Positions 18,425-26,291 of a stretch of DNA of 64,000 nucleotides are shown one piece after another (positions within the stretch are counted from its first letter, which is position 1; every line of letters begins with the position of its first letter). The stretch comes from Aureispira sp. CCB-QB1 (GTDB taxonomy: Bacteria > Bacteroidota > Bacteroidia > Chitinophagales > Saprospiraceae), in NCBI RefSeq assembly GCF_000724545.1, contig NZ_JHBV01000015.1:1-64000 (forward strand), written 5' to 3'. The position numbers and the translations under genes were made by a program. Under the pieces are notes generated by a model. That model did not search any database, was not told the origin of the DNA, and saw only the letters and a program-made list of their open reading frames with translations.

Positions 18425-20185
18425 ATGCAATTAACTTCTGAAGAGTTAAAGAATTTATCGTCTTTACTTTTGAGTACTGACGATAATAATACACAAATTG
18501 CTTTTGAAATTCTGGATGCCCAGAATTTTCCAAAAGAGCTTTTAACAGAAGCTTTCGTTGTCTTCAAGTTATCGGAAAATGAAGCTTTAAAACGAAAAGC
18601 AGCTGAGTTTTTACACCAACAAAAATTTAATTTTATTTCTGAGATTATGAACAGCGATCGACGCCTTATTCAAAAGGGGCAAGTTGTTCCTACAGAACAA
18701 ACCATTAAAAAAAATATTGATGCCTATGTAAAAATGAGTAAAGGAGCATTGGATGGAATGAAAATGGCACTGGCCATGTATCACAAATATGGTGTCGGGC
18801 TAAAATACCTGCTAGATCGCCTACCTACCAAGCTTAAAAAAGAACTACTAAGTACATTTATTACAGGTACGGTCTTTAAGATCAATGACTGCGCTTTGAC
18901 TGCCTTTCCTAGTGAATTATACAGCTTCAAAGAGTTAACGGAAATTGACTTAAGCAGTAATAAAATCAAGACAATACCAACCAAAATTAAACTTTTTCAA
19001 AATCTAGAGATCTTAAATGTCTCTAGTAATAAATTGGACAAACTGAACGAAGCTATTGTTCTCTTGCCTAAGCTAAAACATTTGGATATTTCTAACAATA
19101 AATTTGTAGAGTTTCCAATGGTCATTTGCAAACTAAAACAGTTGGAACACCTAAATATCATGGATCTCAACCATTTGCTATTGGGAGAAGGTATTGTTGT
19201 TCCGCCAGAGATTAATCAACTTAAAAACATCCAGACAATTATTGCTTGTAATGACAATTCAGGCTCTTCTCAAGGTTTGGTTTTGGATTTGAGGGATTAT
19301 CCTAATTTCACTGTTTTGAGAAGCAAAGACGGAAAAGGGCTCGATTTAACGCCTTTGGCTTTAGCAGAATATGCTTATCGAACAAACGGTAAGAGTGAAG
19401 GCGTACTCTATTTGTTTCAACACAGTCAAGATAGCAAACTTATCAAGCAAATTATCGAAGAACAATTTTACGTTCCAGAAAAAAAGTTGCTTGATTTAAA
19501 ATCAACTATTTTGGTTCAGTTTCCGATAGAAATTAAAGATTACGATATTGAGCACATCAATTTCAGTGCTTGTTTTCTTGGAATTGAGCACTATGCTAGT
19601 AGTACTTCTAATACGTATAAGAAGTCGGCTTTGCGAAACCAAGAAGCTATTGATGATTTATTTTCTCCTTTGGAAAAGTTTAAGGATATTAAAACGGCGG
19701 ACTTGTCTAGCAATCGCTTGGCGCATATCCCTACAATGATCAAAAATTGGAAAAAGCTAACTTATTTGGATTTATCTCATAATACGTTAAATAATATTGA
19801 TAATCTATTGAGTAACTATCCTGACTTAGAGGTATTGCACTTGCGGTATAATCAACTAAAAAAACTTCCTAAAGATGTTGTTCGATTAAGGAAGCTCCGT
19901 ATTCTTAGTCTTAGTGATAATATTTTTACTGAGATTCCTAAGGAAATTGGTTTCTTACCCACTTTGGAAGAATTAAAATTTAATAGTTGTTTACAGACTG
20001 TTTATGACAATGATGCCACTATATTTGAAATCCCCGATTCGTGGGGTAATTTAAAAAATCTAAAGAAGATACATTTTTATGAAAGTAGAATGTTTCACGA
20101 TCACCACGGTTTCAAAAAAATATATAAAAACCGTTTAGAAGAGTTGCTTCCAGAAGATTGCGAAATCTATATGGAATATGTTTAG
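18425..20185 (+). CDS. Leucine-rich repeat protein
   Basis: 586 residues, no signal peptide. Residues 1-130 are helical (ARM/HEAT-like look) with no named motif. LRRs follow in two blocks, about 155-260 and 410-545, with the pattern LxxLxxLDLSxNxLxxIPxxI (for example LTEIDLSSNKIKTIPTKI, LEVLHLRYNQLKKLPKDV). A non-LRR insertion of about 130 residues separates the blocks. Such cytoplasmic LRR proteins mediate protein binding; several Saprospiria genomes encode many. No catalytic domain is attached. Confidence 0.88.
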   Translation: MQLTSEELKNLSSLLLSTDDNNTQIAFEILDAQNFPKELLTEAFVVFKLSENEALKRKAAEFLHQQKFNFISEIMNSDRRLIQKGQVVPTEQTIKKNIDAYVKMSKGALDGMKMALAMYHKYGVGLKYLLDRLPTKLKKELLSTFITGTVFKINDCALTAFPSELYSFKELTEIDLSSNKIKTIPTKIKLFQNLEILNVSSNKLDKLNEAIVLLPKLKHLDISNNKFVEFPMVICKLKQLEHLNIMDLNHLLLGEGIVVPPEINQLKNIQTIIACNDNSGSSQGLVLDLRDYPNFTVLRSKDGKGLDLTPLALAEYAYRTNGKSEGVLYLFQHSQDSKLIKQIIEEQFYVPEKKLLDLKSTILVQFPIEIKDYDIEHINFSACFLGIEHYASSTSNTYKKSALRNQEAIDDLFSPLEKFKDIKTADLSSNRLAHIPTMIKNWKKLTYLDLSHNTLNNIDNLLSNYPDLEVLHLRYNQLKKLPKDVVRLRKLRILSLSDNIFTEIPKEIGFLPTLEELKFNSCLQTVYDNDATIFEIPDSWGNLKNLKKIHFYESRMFHDHHGFKKIYKNRLEELLPEDCEIYMEYV

Positions 20186-20190
20186 GTAAA

Positions 20191-20252
20191 TAGGTCGAAG
20201 GTTGGAGGCTAAAGGTTTGTTCATATACTCCTAGTCTCTGACCTTTGACCTA
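20191..20252. terminator. Imperfect long inverted repeat between convergent genes
   Basis: TAGGTCGAAGGTTGGAGGCT (from 20191) pairs with the complement of TAGGTCAAAGGTCAGAGACT (ending 20252), about 16 of 20 positions, loop near 20214-20230. It lies between the LRR and WG-repeat stop codons. Probably a bidirectional terminator, though it lacks strong T runs. Confidence 0.5.
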
Positions 20253-20288
20253 CTTATTCTACCCTCTTAGTAAGAACAACAATTTCTA

Positions 20289-21737
20289 TTAATCTTCAAA
20301 ATACTCTGTTCCATCATAAGTGATGTAGCCTACTTGAAAGTTCTCATTTTTGACAAATGCTAAGCCATATTTGAAACGGTGTGCCAAAATGTATTTCCTT
20401 GGAATCACCTCTCGACCTTCTTCATTAATAAAACCATAATTAAAAACGCCTGATAAAGAACCCGTTTCTTCTATAGAACTAGGGGTTTTATCTCCATTTA
20501 ATTTAGGGTCCAACGTCGCAACCAACGATCGTCTTTCACAAAAAGGGTCAACAATCACATATTGAGGGGGAACAACTTCCTTGCCTTCCAAATTGGCAAA
20601 GCCTAACAAGGCTCCTTTCTTGATTGGAATCATGCCATTCTTAATTTCATTTAACACCTGCCCCATTGCTTTTGGCAAATCGTATTGAATGGGTAAGACA
20701 AAAGAATGATTGGCTTGTACAATCCCCCACTTATCTCCCTTCATTACATGCATCCACAAATCTTCATTGGGACCAAACAGTGCCCTGTAACGCTCGCTAA
20801 CGATAGTTCCCGCATCATCAATAAAATAAATCTCTTTTTCCTCCAAAACCGCACAAACCCCATGACTAAAATCCAACACATAAGGATATTGAAAATCTAT
20901 CTGTACAGCACCATATTCATCAACAAAGCCATACAAGCCATTTTTTTGAGCCGCAGATAAACCTTCTTTGAACTCCCCTAATTCTGTAAATTGAGGTTCA
21001 AATATCCAATGTCCTGAAAGATTTACAGCTCCCCAAAGTCCGTCCTTTTGGCAAGCAGCTTGACCATTCGAAAAGCCTCTGGCGGCATCATACTGAGCAG
21101 GTAGAACTATATTTCCTTCAAGGTCTAACAAGCCCCATTTGTCCCCTTCTCGAAAAGGCCAATAGTCGTTTTCTAAATCCTCTATTTCATCATAAGTAGG
21201 CGTTAACAACAGTACTCCTTTCTCCGTCATTAAGCCCCATTTATCATTTTGCCGAAAGCGAAGAATTCCCTTTTGAATTTTCTTTACAGCATGGATTTGG
21301 TTCAAAACAGTTGCCTCGATTTCAGGAAAATCATCCTCCACAATTCCACCTTTCCAGCCCCGTTCAGCAGCAGCATGAAATGCTTCTTCCTCAGAATTAT
21401 AAATCATTTCTGCCCATATCACGCCATCTGTAGAGACTAATCCATATTTTTCATCTTTTATAATCGTGCAAGAATTATCCTCATTCAACAAGGAGTGATC
21501 ATACTCATTACCAATAAAATCACAAACAATTGGAACAACAATACTTCCTGTTTTATCTATCAATCCATATTTATCGCCTAACATAACCCTAGCGATTGTT
21601 CCTACAAAAGGCGCCGCTTGATCGTACTGGGGAGTGATAATAAAATCTTTGTCTCTAGTGCAATACCCCCATTTCTCTCCTTGGCGAAAAGGAATTATAG
21701 CAGGATAATATTGTGTTTGTTGTGGTGTGTTATTCAT
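20289..21737 (-). CDS. WG-repeat protein
   Basis: 482 residues made of about eight to ten WG (KWG) beta repeats: GEKWGYCTRDKDFIITPQYD, GDKYGLIDKTGSIVVPIVCD, NDKWGLMTEKGVLLLTPTYD and others. No signal peptide or lipobox, so probably cytoplasmic. WG repeats form a beta-propeller-like or solenoid surface for protein interaction; the partner is unknown. The final repeats carry REVIPRKYIL and a C-terminal acidic end. Confidence 0.92.
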   Translation of the reverse strand: MNNTPQQTQYYPAIIPFRQGEKWGYCTRDKDFIITPQYDQAAPFVGTIARVMLGDKYGLIDKTGSIVVPIVCDFIGNEYDHSLLNEDNSCTIIKDEKYGLVSTDGVIWAEMIYNSEEEAFHAAAERGWKGGIVEDDFPEIEATVLNQIHAVKKIQKGILRFRQNDKWGLMTEKGVLLLTPTYDEIEDLENDYWPFREGDKWGLLDLEGNIVLPAQYDAARGFSNGQAACQKDGLWGAVNLSGHWIFEPQFTELGEFKEGLSAAQKNGLYGFVDEYGAVQIDFQYPYVLDFSHGVCAVLEEKEIYFIDDAGTIVSERYRALFGPNEDLWMHVMKGDKWGIVQANHSFVLPIQYDLPKAMGQVLNEIKNGMIPIKKGALLGFANLEGKEVVPPQYVIVDPFCERRSLVATLDPKLNGDKTPSSIEETGSLSGVFNYGFINEEGREVIPRKYILAHRFKYGLAFVKNENFQVGYITYDGTEYFED

Positions 21738-21983
21738 TATAGTTTTAATTAGTAGTCATTAAACGATTCTCTAGTATTGGTTGTCAAGCTGAACGTCAAA
21801 ATGTTTATTCGCAATAACTTCAAAAGGGCATTTGTCCTACAAACTTTTAAGCAATTTAAGAAAGATTTTGTTAGGAAGAAGCTTCTTATATAAAATTAGT
21901 AGTTGGCTGTCTTGTTACTACCTGGCAGCACCACAGGTAAGTATTAACGAAACAATACCTTTTGATTAAAAAAGAATTTACCC

Positions 21984-22012
21984 TTTGTTTTAATAAGAAT
22001 CTATTATCTTTG
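21984..22012 (+). promoter_or_regulatory. Promoter for ABC-F leader or a small RNA
   Basis: TTTG (21984-21987), 17-bp spacer, TATCTTTG (22005-22012) followed by CC: a full match to the Bacteroidota housekeeping promoter. The next plus-strand gene starts 486 bp downstream, so the transcript has either a long 5' leader or is a separate RNA. Confidence 0.65.
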
Positions 22013-22117
22013 CCCCAAGTTTGGGCTACAACATACAAAGTAGTTTTATAAATCTTTGCCAATTTAGTAACGTTCAAAAATAAGTTTTCAAAAATTTGCA
22101 GTAAGATTTTGGTTCCA

Positions 22118-22174
22118 TTTTTAGTTAAAGTTGCAAAATGTAATGGATTACGTGCCCAAAACTTTAGCTAAAAA
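22118..22174 (+). promoter_or_regulatory. Structured element in the ABC-F leader
   Basis: TTTTTAGTTAAAGTT (22118-22132) pairs with AACTTTAGCTAAAAA (22160-22174), 15 bp with one U-G pair. The 27-nt loop holds a second small hairpin (GTAA TGGA TTAC). It lies about 110 nt after the promoter at 21984-22012. Could be an attenuator of the ABC-F gene or part of an unidentified RNA. Confidence 0.4.
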
Positions 22175-22273
22175 TAGGGCAAAAGATTCAGCAAATCGAA
22201 AGATGCTTTTTTATCGTTACTTAACTTGATCTTTATTTTTTCTATTCAATTTGATGTAACAACAGTTCGTTAA

Positions 22274-22300
22274 AACCACGTAGTAGCAGCGAAGCTAAAC
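22274..22300 (+). repeat. Dispersed repeat, single half-site
   Basis: AACCACGTAGTAGCAGCGAA followed by GCTAAAC matches the family half-site, same orientation as 25079-25105. Confidence 0.75.
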
Positions 22301-22365
22301 TTTATTAGATTGATAATTAATAAGTTAAAAACTCATTGTATTTTGTGTCAAAATTTTGATTATCA

Positions 22366-22462
22366 ACTGCGCAGCACTCACGAAGTAGCAGCGCAGCTAA
22401 CTAAAAGCGCAGCGCTCACGAAGTAAACTAATATAAATGTGCTTTTTTATCTTTTTAGTAAA
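22366..22462. repeat. Dispersed repeat, long copy
   Basis: Two partial units in tandem (GCGCAGCACTCACGAAGTAG... and GCGCAGCGCTCACGAAGTAA...) are followed by ATATAAATGTGCTTTTTT. The whole stretch aligns, in reverse orientation, with about 75 bp at 48160-48244. It ends about 35 bp before the ABC-F start. Confidence 0.8.
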
Positions 22463-22497
22463 AAAGTAAAAAATCAACGAACTACTAATATAACAAT

Positions 22498-24450
22498 ATG
22501 CTTGGTATAAATAATGTTTTTATAAAATATGGTGATCGAACTGTTCTTGATAGAATTTCTTTGGCTATCAATGATAACGATCGAGTGGGCCTAGTAGGTC
22601 TTAATGGTGCTGGTAAATCAACATTATTAAAAATCATGGCTGGAGATGTTACTCCTCATGAAGGAAATGTAGTTCGCCCGAATGGTACAACCATTGGATT
22701 TCTACATCAAGATATGAGTTTACCGAAAGGAAAAACTGTTCTAGAAGAAACCTTAAGTATCTTAGCAGAGGTACAACAGTTGGAGGCTGATATTGATCAG
22801 GTCAATCATCAAATTGAAACTCGTACAGATTATGAAAGTGAATCTTATCTGAATTTATTTAATGAATTGGATGAGTTGAATGAGCGTTATCGTGTCATGG
22901 GTGGAAAAACAATTCAAGTTGATGCAGAGAAAATTCTTATGGGATTGGGTTTTATGCCAACCGATTTTAACCGTTTAACAGATGAGTTTAGTGGTGGTTG
23001 GCAGATGAGAATTGAGCTAACTAAGATGTTGCTACAACGTCCAGACTATTTGCTTTTGGATGAGCCGACCAATCACTTAGATATTGAATCTATCATTTGG
23101 CTAGAACAATTCTTAGAAACCTATGAAGGTGCTGTTGTTGTTATTTCGCATGATAAAACATTCTTAGATAACGTTACCAAGCGAACCATAGAAATAGACT
23201 TAGGAAAAACTTACGACTATAAAGCCAATTACTCTAAGTATCTAATTCTCCAAAAAGAGCGCAGAGAATTACAACAAAATGCTTTTGAAAACCAACAAAA
23301 AGAAATTGCTAGAAAAGAGCAATTGATTGATCGTTTCCGTGCGAAAGCCAATAAAGCAAAAATGGCTCAGTCTCTTATGAAGGAACTGAATCGAATGGAA
23401 AGAATAGAATTGGATAGTGTTAATAGTGCCAAAATGAAATTAACCTTTCCTCCCTCTCCTCGCTCTGGCGAAGTTGTTGTAAAAGTAAAAGATGTTACCA
23501 AAAACTATGGTGAACGCAACATTTTAGATGCCGTTAATTTGGAAATCATTCGTGGTGAGCGTATTGCTTTTGTTGGTAAGAATGGTGAGGGAAAATCAAC
23601 ACTTTCTAAAATTATCTTGGGGCAAATCCAAGCAGAAGGAACAGCAGAACTGGGGTATAATGTAGCAGTTGGGTATTATGCTCAAAATCAAGCTGAAACA
23701 CTCGATCCTAAACTAACCGTTCTGGAAACCATTGATCAAAATGCTCCTTTTGAAATGCGAACTAAATTGCGCAATATCTTGGGGTCTTTTTTATTTTCTG
23801 GCGAAGATGTCGACAAAAAAGTATCGGTTCTTTCTGGAGGTGAACGCGCTAGATTGGCGTTGGCTTGCATGATGCTACGTCCGATTAATTTATTGGTACT
23901 TGATGAGCCGACCAATCACTTGGATATTCGTTCTAAAGATGTTTTAAAAGATGCCATTATGCGCTATGATGGGACGTTAATTATAGTATCCCATGATCGA
24001 GATTTCTTAGAAGGTTTAACCGATAAAGTTATTGAGTTTAATAATAAAAAACTAAAACCTTATTTGGGAGATGTCAAATATTTCTTAGAAAAACGTGCCT
24101 TAGATACTTTTAGAGAAGTAAGTTTAGGAAAAGCAGGTAAAAACGAAGTTGACAAAACCAATACAACCAGCAACAAGACAATCAAAAAACCTAAGTTGGA
24201 AGGCAAAGAGTATCATCAACGCTTAAAACAACTGAAAAAAGATGTCCAAAATGCAGAACGTAAAATTAATCGCTTAGAAGAAGATTTGAAAAAATATGAA
24301 GCGACTATGGCTGATATGTCTATTTTTGGAACCGTAGAATACGATACGGCTGTTGCTAAATATGAAGCAACTAAAGTTAAACTCGCTGAGACAATGGAAA
24401 AATGGGAAGCTGCGGAATTAGAATTAGAAGAATTGGAGAACGAAGCTTAG
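22498..24450 (+). CDS. ABC-F family ATPase
   Basis: 650 residues with two ATP-binding cassettes and no membrane domain. NBD1 Walker A is GLNGAGKST (K40) with signature FSGGW; NBD2 Walker A is GKNGEGKST (K366) with signature LSGGERARLALACMML. Both have Walker B LLLDEPTNHLDI or LVLDEPTNHLDI. The linker (about 240-320) is charged and helical (QKEIARKEQLIDRFRAKANKAKM), and residues about 560-650 form a C-terminal coiled coil. Such proteins act on the ribosome E-site in translation or antibiotic protection. It resembles the Uup/YdiF-like housekeeping type with a C-terminal coiled coil. The leader is long and structured (see 21984-22174). Confidence 0.94.
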   Translation: MLGINNVFIKYGDRTVLDRISLAINDNDRVGLVGLNGAGKSTLLKIMAGDVTPHEGNVVRPNGTTIGFLHQDMSLPKGKTVLEETLSILAEVQQLEADIDQVNHQIETRTDYESESYLNLFNELDELNERYRVMGGKTIQVDAEKILMGLGFMPTDFNRLTDEFSGGWQMRIELTKMLLQRPDYLLLDEPTNHLDIESIIWLEQFLETYEGAVVVISHDKTFLDNVTKRTIEIDLGKTYDYKANYSKYLILQKERRELQQNAFENQQKEIARKEQLIDRFRAKANKAKMAQSLMKELNRMERIELDSVNSAKMKLTFPPSPRSGEVVVKVKDVTKNYGERNILDAVNLEIIRGERIAFVGKNGEGKSTLSKIILGQIQAEGTAELGYNVAVGYYAQNQAETLDPKLTVLETIDQNAPFEMRTKLRNILGSFLFSGEDVDKKVSVLSGGERARLALACMMLRPINLLVLDEPTNHLDIRSKDVLKDAIMRYDGTLIIVSHDRDFLEGLTDKVIEFNNKKLKPYLGDVKYFLEKRALDTFREVSLGKAGKNEVDKTNTTSNKTIKKPKLEGKEYHQRLKQLKKDVQNAERKINRLEEDLKKYEATMADMSIFGTVEYDTAVAKYEATKVKLAETMEKWEAAELELEELENEA

Positions 24451-24461
24451 GAGCTTAATTT

Positions 24462-24499
24462 AAACCCCAATCTAAATCTTTCAACTTAGATTGGGGTTT
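24462..24499. terminator. Bidirectional terminator after ABC-F
   Basis: AAACCCCAATCTAA pairs perfectly with TTAGATTGGGGTTT; T-rich flank follows. Lies between convergent genes. Confidence 0.88.
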
Positions 24500-24534
24500 T
24501 ATCTTTCTTTTTGCAAGAAATACGTTTGATCTTA

Positions 24535-25008
24535 TTATCTAGGATGATGGATTGTTCCCCATTTTTTTTCTAATGTCTTAAAACGATAATCAAAAATTCC
24601 TTCCAATTGCCGCTTTACAAACAAAGCATGCGCAATATTCCCCAAGGGACCTAAAGGCAGTCGATAATGTACAATATCTTCCATTTCCACCCCTCCCTCA
24701 ATTCTTTTAAAAAAATGCTGATGGTGCCACATGGCGTAGGGTCCCACACGCTGTTCGTCAATAAAAAACTCTAATTCTCGAACCTGTGTGATTTCAGTCA
24801 TCCAATACATAGGAATGCCCAATACTGGCTTTACTGTATACTCTATAATCTGCCCAGGATAAGTTCGCTTATCTGCACCTGACAGAATATTAAATCCCAT
24901 GTAATCGGGTGTAATTGCTTTTAAATTTTTAGGGCTAGAAAAAAAATCCCAAGCTTTTTCTAAGGAAATGGGTAGTTGTTGTGTTCTCTGTAAGGTATAG
25001 GTTGACAT
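24535..25008 (-). CDS. SRPBCC-fold ligand-binding protein
   Basis: 157 residues from the ATG at 25008 (MSTYTLQRTQQLPIS). A longer frame reaches 25122, but that extension runs through a dispersed repeat and is unlikely to be coding. The START/SRPBCC features are clear: LEKAWDFFSSPKNLKAITP at the start, then GQIIEYTVKPVLGIPMYWMTEI, and a C-terminal helix ALFVKRQLEGIFDYRFKTLEKKW. Family members bind hydrophobic ligands; the ligand is unknown. Confidence 0.9.
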   Translation of the reverse strand: MSTYTLQRTQQLPISLEKAWDFFSSPKNLKAITPDYMGFNILSGADKRTYPGQIIEYTVKPVLGIPMYWMTEITQVRELEFFIDEQRVGPYAMWHHQHFFKRIEGGVEMEDIVHYRLPLGPLGNIAHALFVKRQLEGIFDYRFKTLEKKWGTIHHPR

Positions 25009-25078
25009 TGTAATTGATTGTTTTAGTTTTTGGAATAATATAGCTAGAATTAAGTAATCGTTCAGAAAAAATTCTATA

Positions 25079-25105
25079 AACCACGAAGTAGCAGCGCAGC
25101 TAAAC
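25079..25105 (+). repeat. Dispersed repeat, single half-site
   Basis: AACCACGAAGTAGCAGCGCA then GCTAAAC: close to the family consensus. It sits in the 5' region of the SRPBCC gene, on the opposite strand. Confidence 0.8.
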
Positions 25106-25153
25106 AACCTTCTTTTTTGCACTACTCTTCATCAGAAAAATTTGCTTTAGCTC

Positions 25154-25183
25154 GCTACCACGCAGTAGCACCGCAGGTAAAGC
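25154..25183 (+). repeat. Dispersed repeat, variant half-site
   Basis: CTACCACGCAGTAGCACCGC then AGGTAAAGC is a diverged copy 49 bp from the previous one. Flanking GCTTTA and TAAAGC can pair around it. A more degenerate relative lies at 21917-21941. The rest of 25109-25449 holds only the ribA terminator. Confidence 0.6.
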
Positions 25184-25387
25184 TGTACTTTTCCTCTTCG
25201 ACTAGCACTAAAAATAAAGCTATTTTTTAGCTATAATTTTTTATGCCCACTTACTTATCAAAAAAATCTACGACCACAAATTGAGTTTCCAAATTCACGA
25301 CCGAAACAATATTCCAATAATAGTGCAGCTAAGTATTATTTAAAACAACCCCATAACAATTATGTTGAGTAGATAAGACAATAAAAA

Positions 25388-25424
25388 AGCACGAACAGGG
25401 AATAAATACCTCCACACTCGTGCT
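25388..25424 (-). terminator. Terminator after ribA
   Basis: On the minus strand AGCACGA pairs with TCGTGCT across a 23-nt loop that has its own short AGG/CCT pairing, followed by TTTTTT. It starts 25 nt past the stop at 25450. Confidence 0.7.
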
Positions 25425-25449
25425 CTAATATGAAATTATGCTTAGGTAC

Positions 25450-26082
25450 TTACTTCAAGCCATGTTGAAATAAGATATGCCCCATTTTATCTCGCTTAGT
25501 TTTGAGATAAAAATTGTTGTGCTCATTAGCTTCTATTTCCAAAGTTACGTTCTCTACGACCTCCAAACCATGTTTTTCCAATTCCTTTTGTTTTAAAGGA
25601 TTATTAGACATCAATCGAATTTTTTGAACGTTTAGCAACTGCAAAGCTTGTGTTACAGATTTGTATTCACGCTGATCCGCTTCAAATCCTAGATTTAGAT
25701 TCGCTTCTACCGTATCTAAGCCTTCTTCCTGCAATTTATAGGCTTTCATTTTACTCAAAAAACCAATTCCTCGTCCCTCTTGCTCCACATAAATAATAAC
25801 TCCTTTGCCTACGGCTTCTACTTTTTTCATAGCAGCTTGTAATTGAGGACCGCAATCGCAACGCAAGGAACCAATAATATCGCCTGTAATACACGAAGAA
25901 TGTACCCTTACCAAAATTGGCTCCTCTGCTTCCCAACTACCTTTTGTCAAAGCAAAAAGTGTTTTTTTTGCTAATTTATCATCAAATGCAACCAACTCAA
26001 ATGTTCCATATTCTGTTGGCATATTAATTCTAACAACTTCTTCTACCTCCATTTTTGTATCTTGAATTCTACCTTTATTCAT
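25450..26082 (-). CDS. ribA: GTP cyclohydrolase II
   Basis: 210 residues, full length for RibA. It converts GTP to 2,5-diamino-6-ribosylamino-pyrimidinone 5'-phosphate, the first step of riboflavin synthesis. All three zinc cysteines are present (C64, C75, C77 in SSCITGDIIGSLRCDCG), together with EQEGRGIGF, ADQREY and MSNNPLKQKEL and the C-terminal YLKTKRDKMGH. It lies next to a RibB whose own GCH II domain has lost these residues, so this gene is probably the only active source of the activity here. It shares clear sequence with that domain (VVRxxxPTEYGxFxxxxFxDK). Confidence 0.95.
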   Translation of the reverse strand: MNKGRIQDTKMEVEEVVRINMPTEYGTFELVAFDDKLAKKTLFALTKGSWEAEEPILVRVHSSCITGDIIGSLRCDCGPQLQAAMKKVEAVGKGVIIYVEQEGRGIGFLSKMKAYKLQEEGLDTVEANLNLGFEADQREYKSVTQALQLLNVQKIRLMSNNPLKQKELEKHGLEVVENVTLEIEANEHNNFYLKTKRDKMGHILFQHGLK

Positions 26083-26234
26083 CTTGCTTGTTTGTTCGTC
26101 TAAAAATATAATTAAAGGGATTCTAAATTTAGTCGCTTTACAATTACGACTCCCCTATTAAAGCTTTAAAAAGAAGCTACTTTATCCAACTTTAAATAAG
26201 TTACACCCTAACAACATAAAGCAAAAGATGTTTT

Positions 26235-26281
26235 ATAAAAAGGAAAAAAGATTGCATCAGACAATCTTTTTTCCTTTTTAT
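26235..26281 (-). terminator. Terminator after ribB
   Basis: About 20 bp of stem (ATAAAAAGGAAAAAAGATTG and its complement) with the 7-nt loop CATCAGA, 10 nt past the stop at 26292. Confidence 0.85.
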
Positions 26282-26291
26282 GACAATATGA

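Noticed and set aside
22262-22462. CRISPR array from the repeated short units
   Set aside because: Units are irregularly spaced, partly inverted and lack uniform spacers; no cas genes are present.
25009-25122. N-terminal extension of the SRPBCC protein
   Set aside because: It runs through a dispersed repeat copy and the SRPBCC domain begins properly at the ATG at 25008.
25109-26291. FMN riboswitch near the riboflavin genes
   Set aside because: No conserved FMN-aptamer sequence was seen in the gaps around ribA or ribB.
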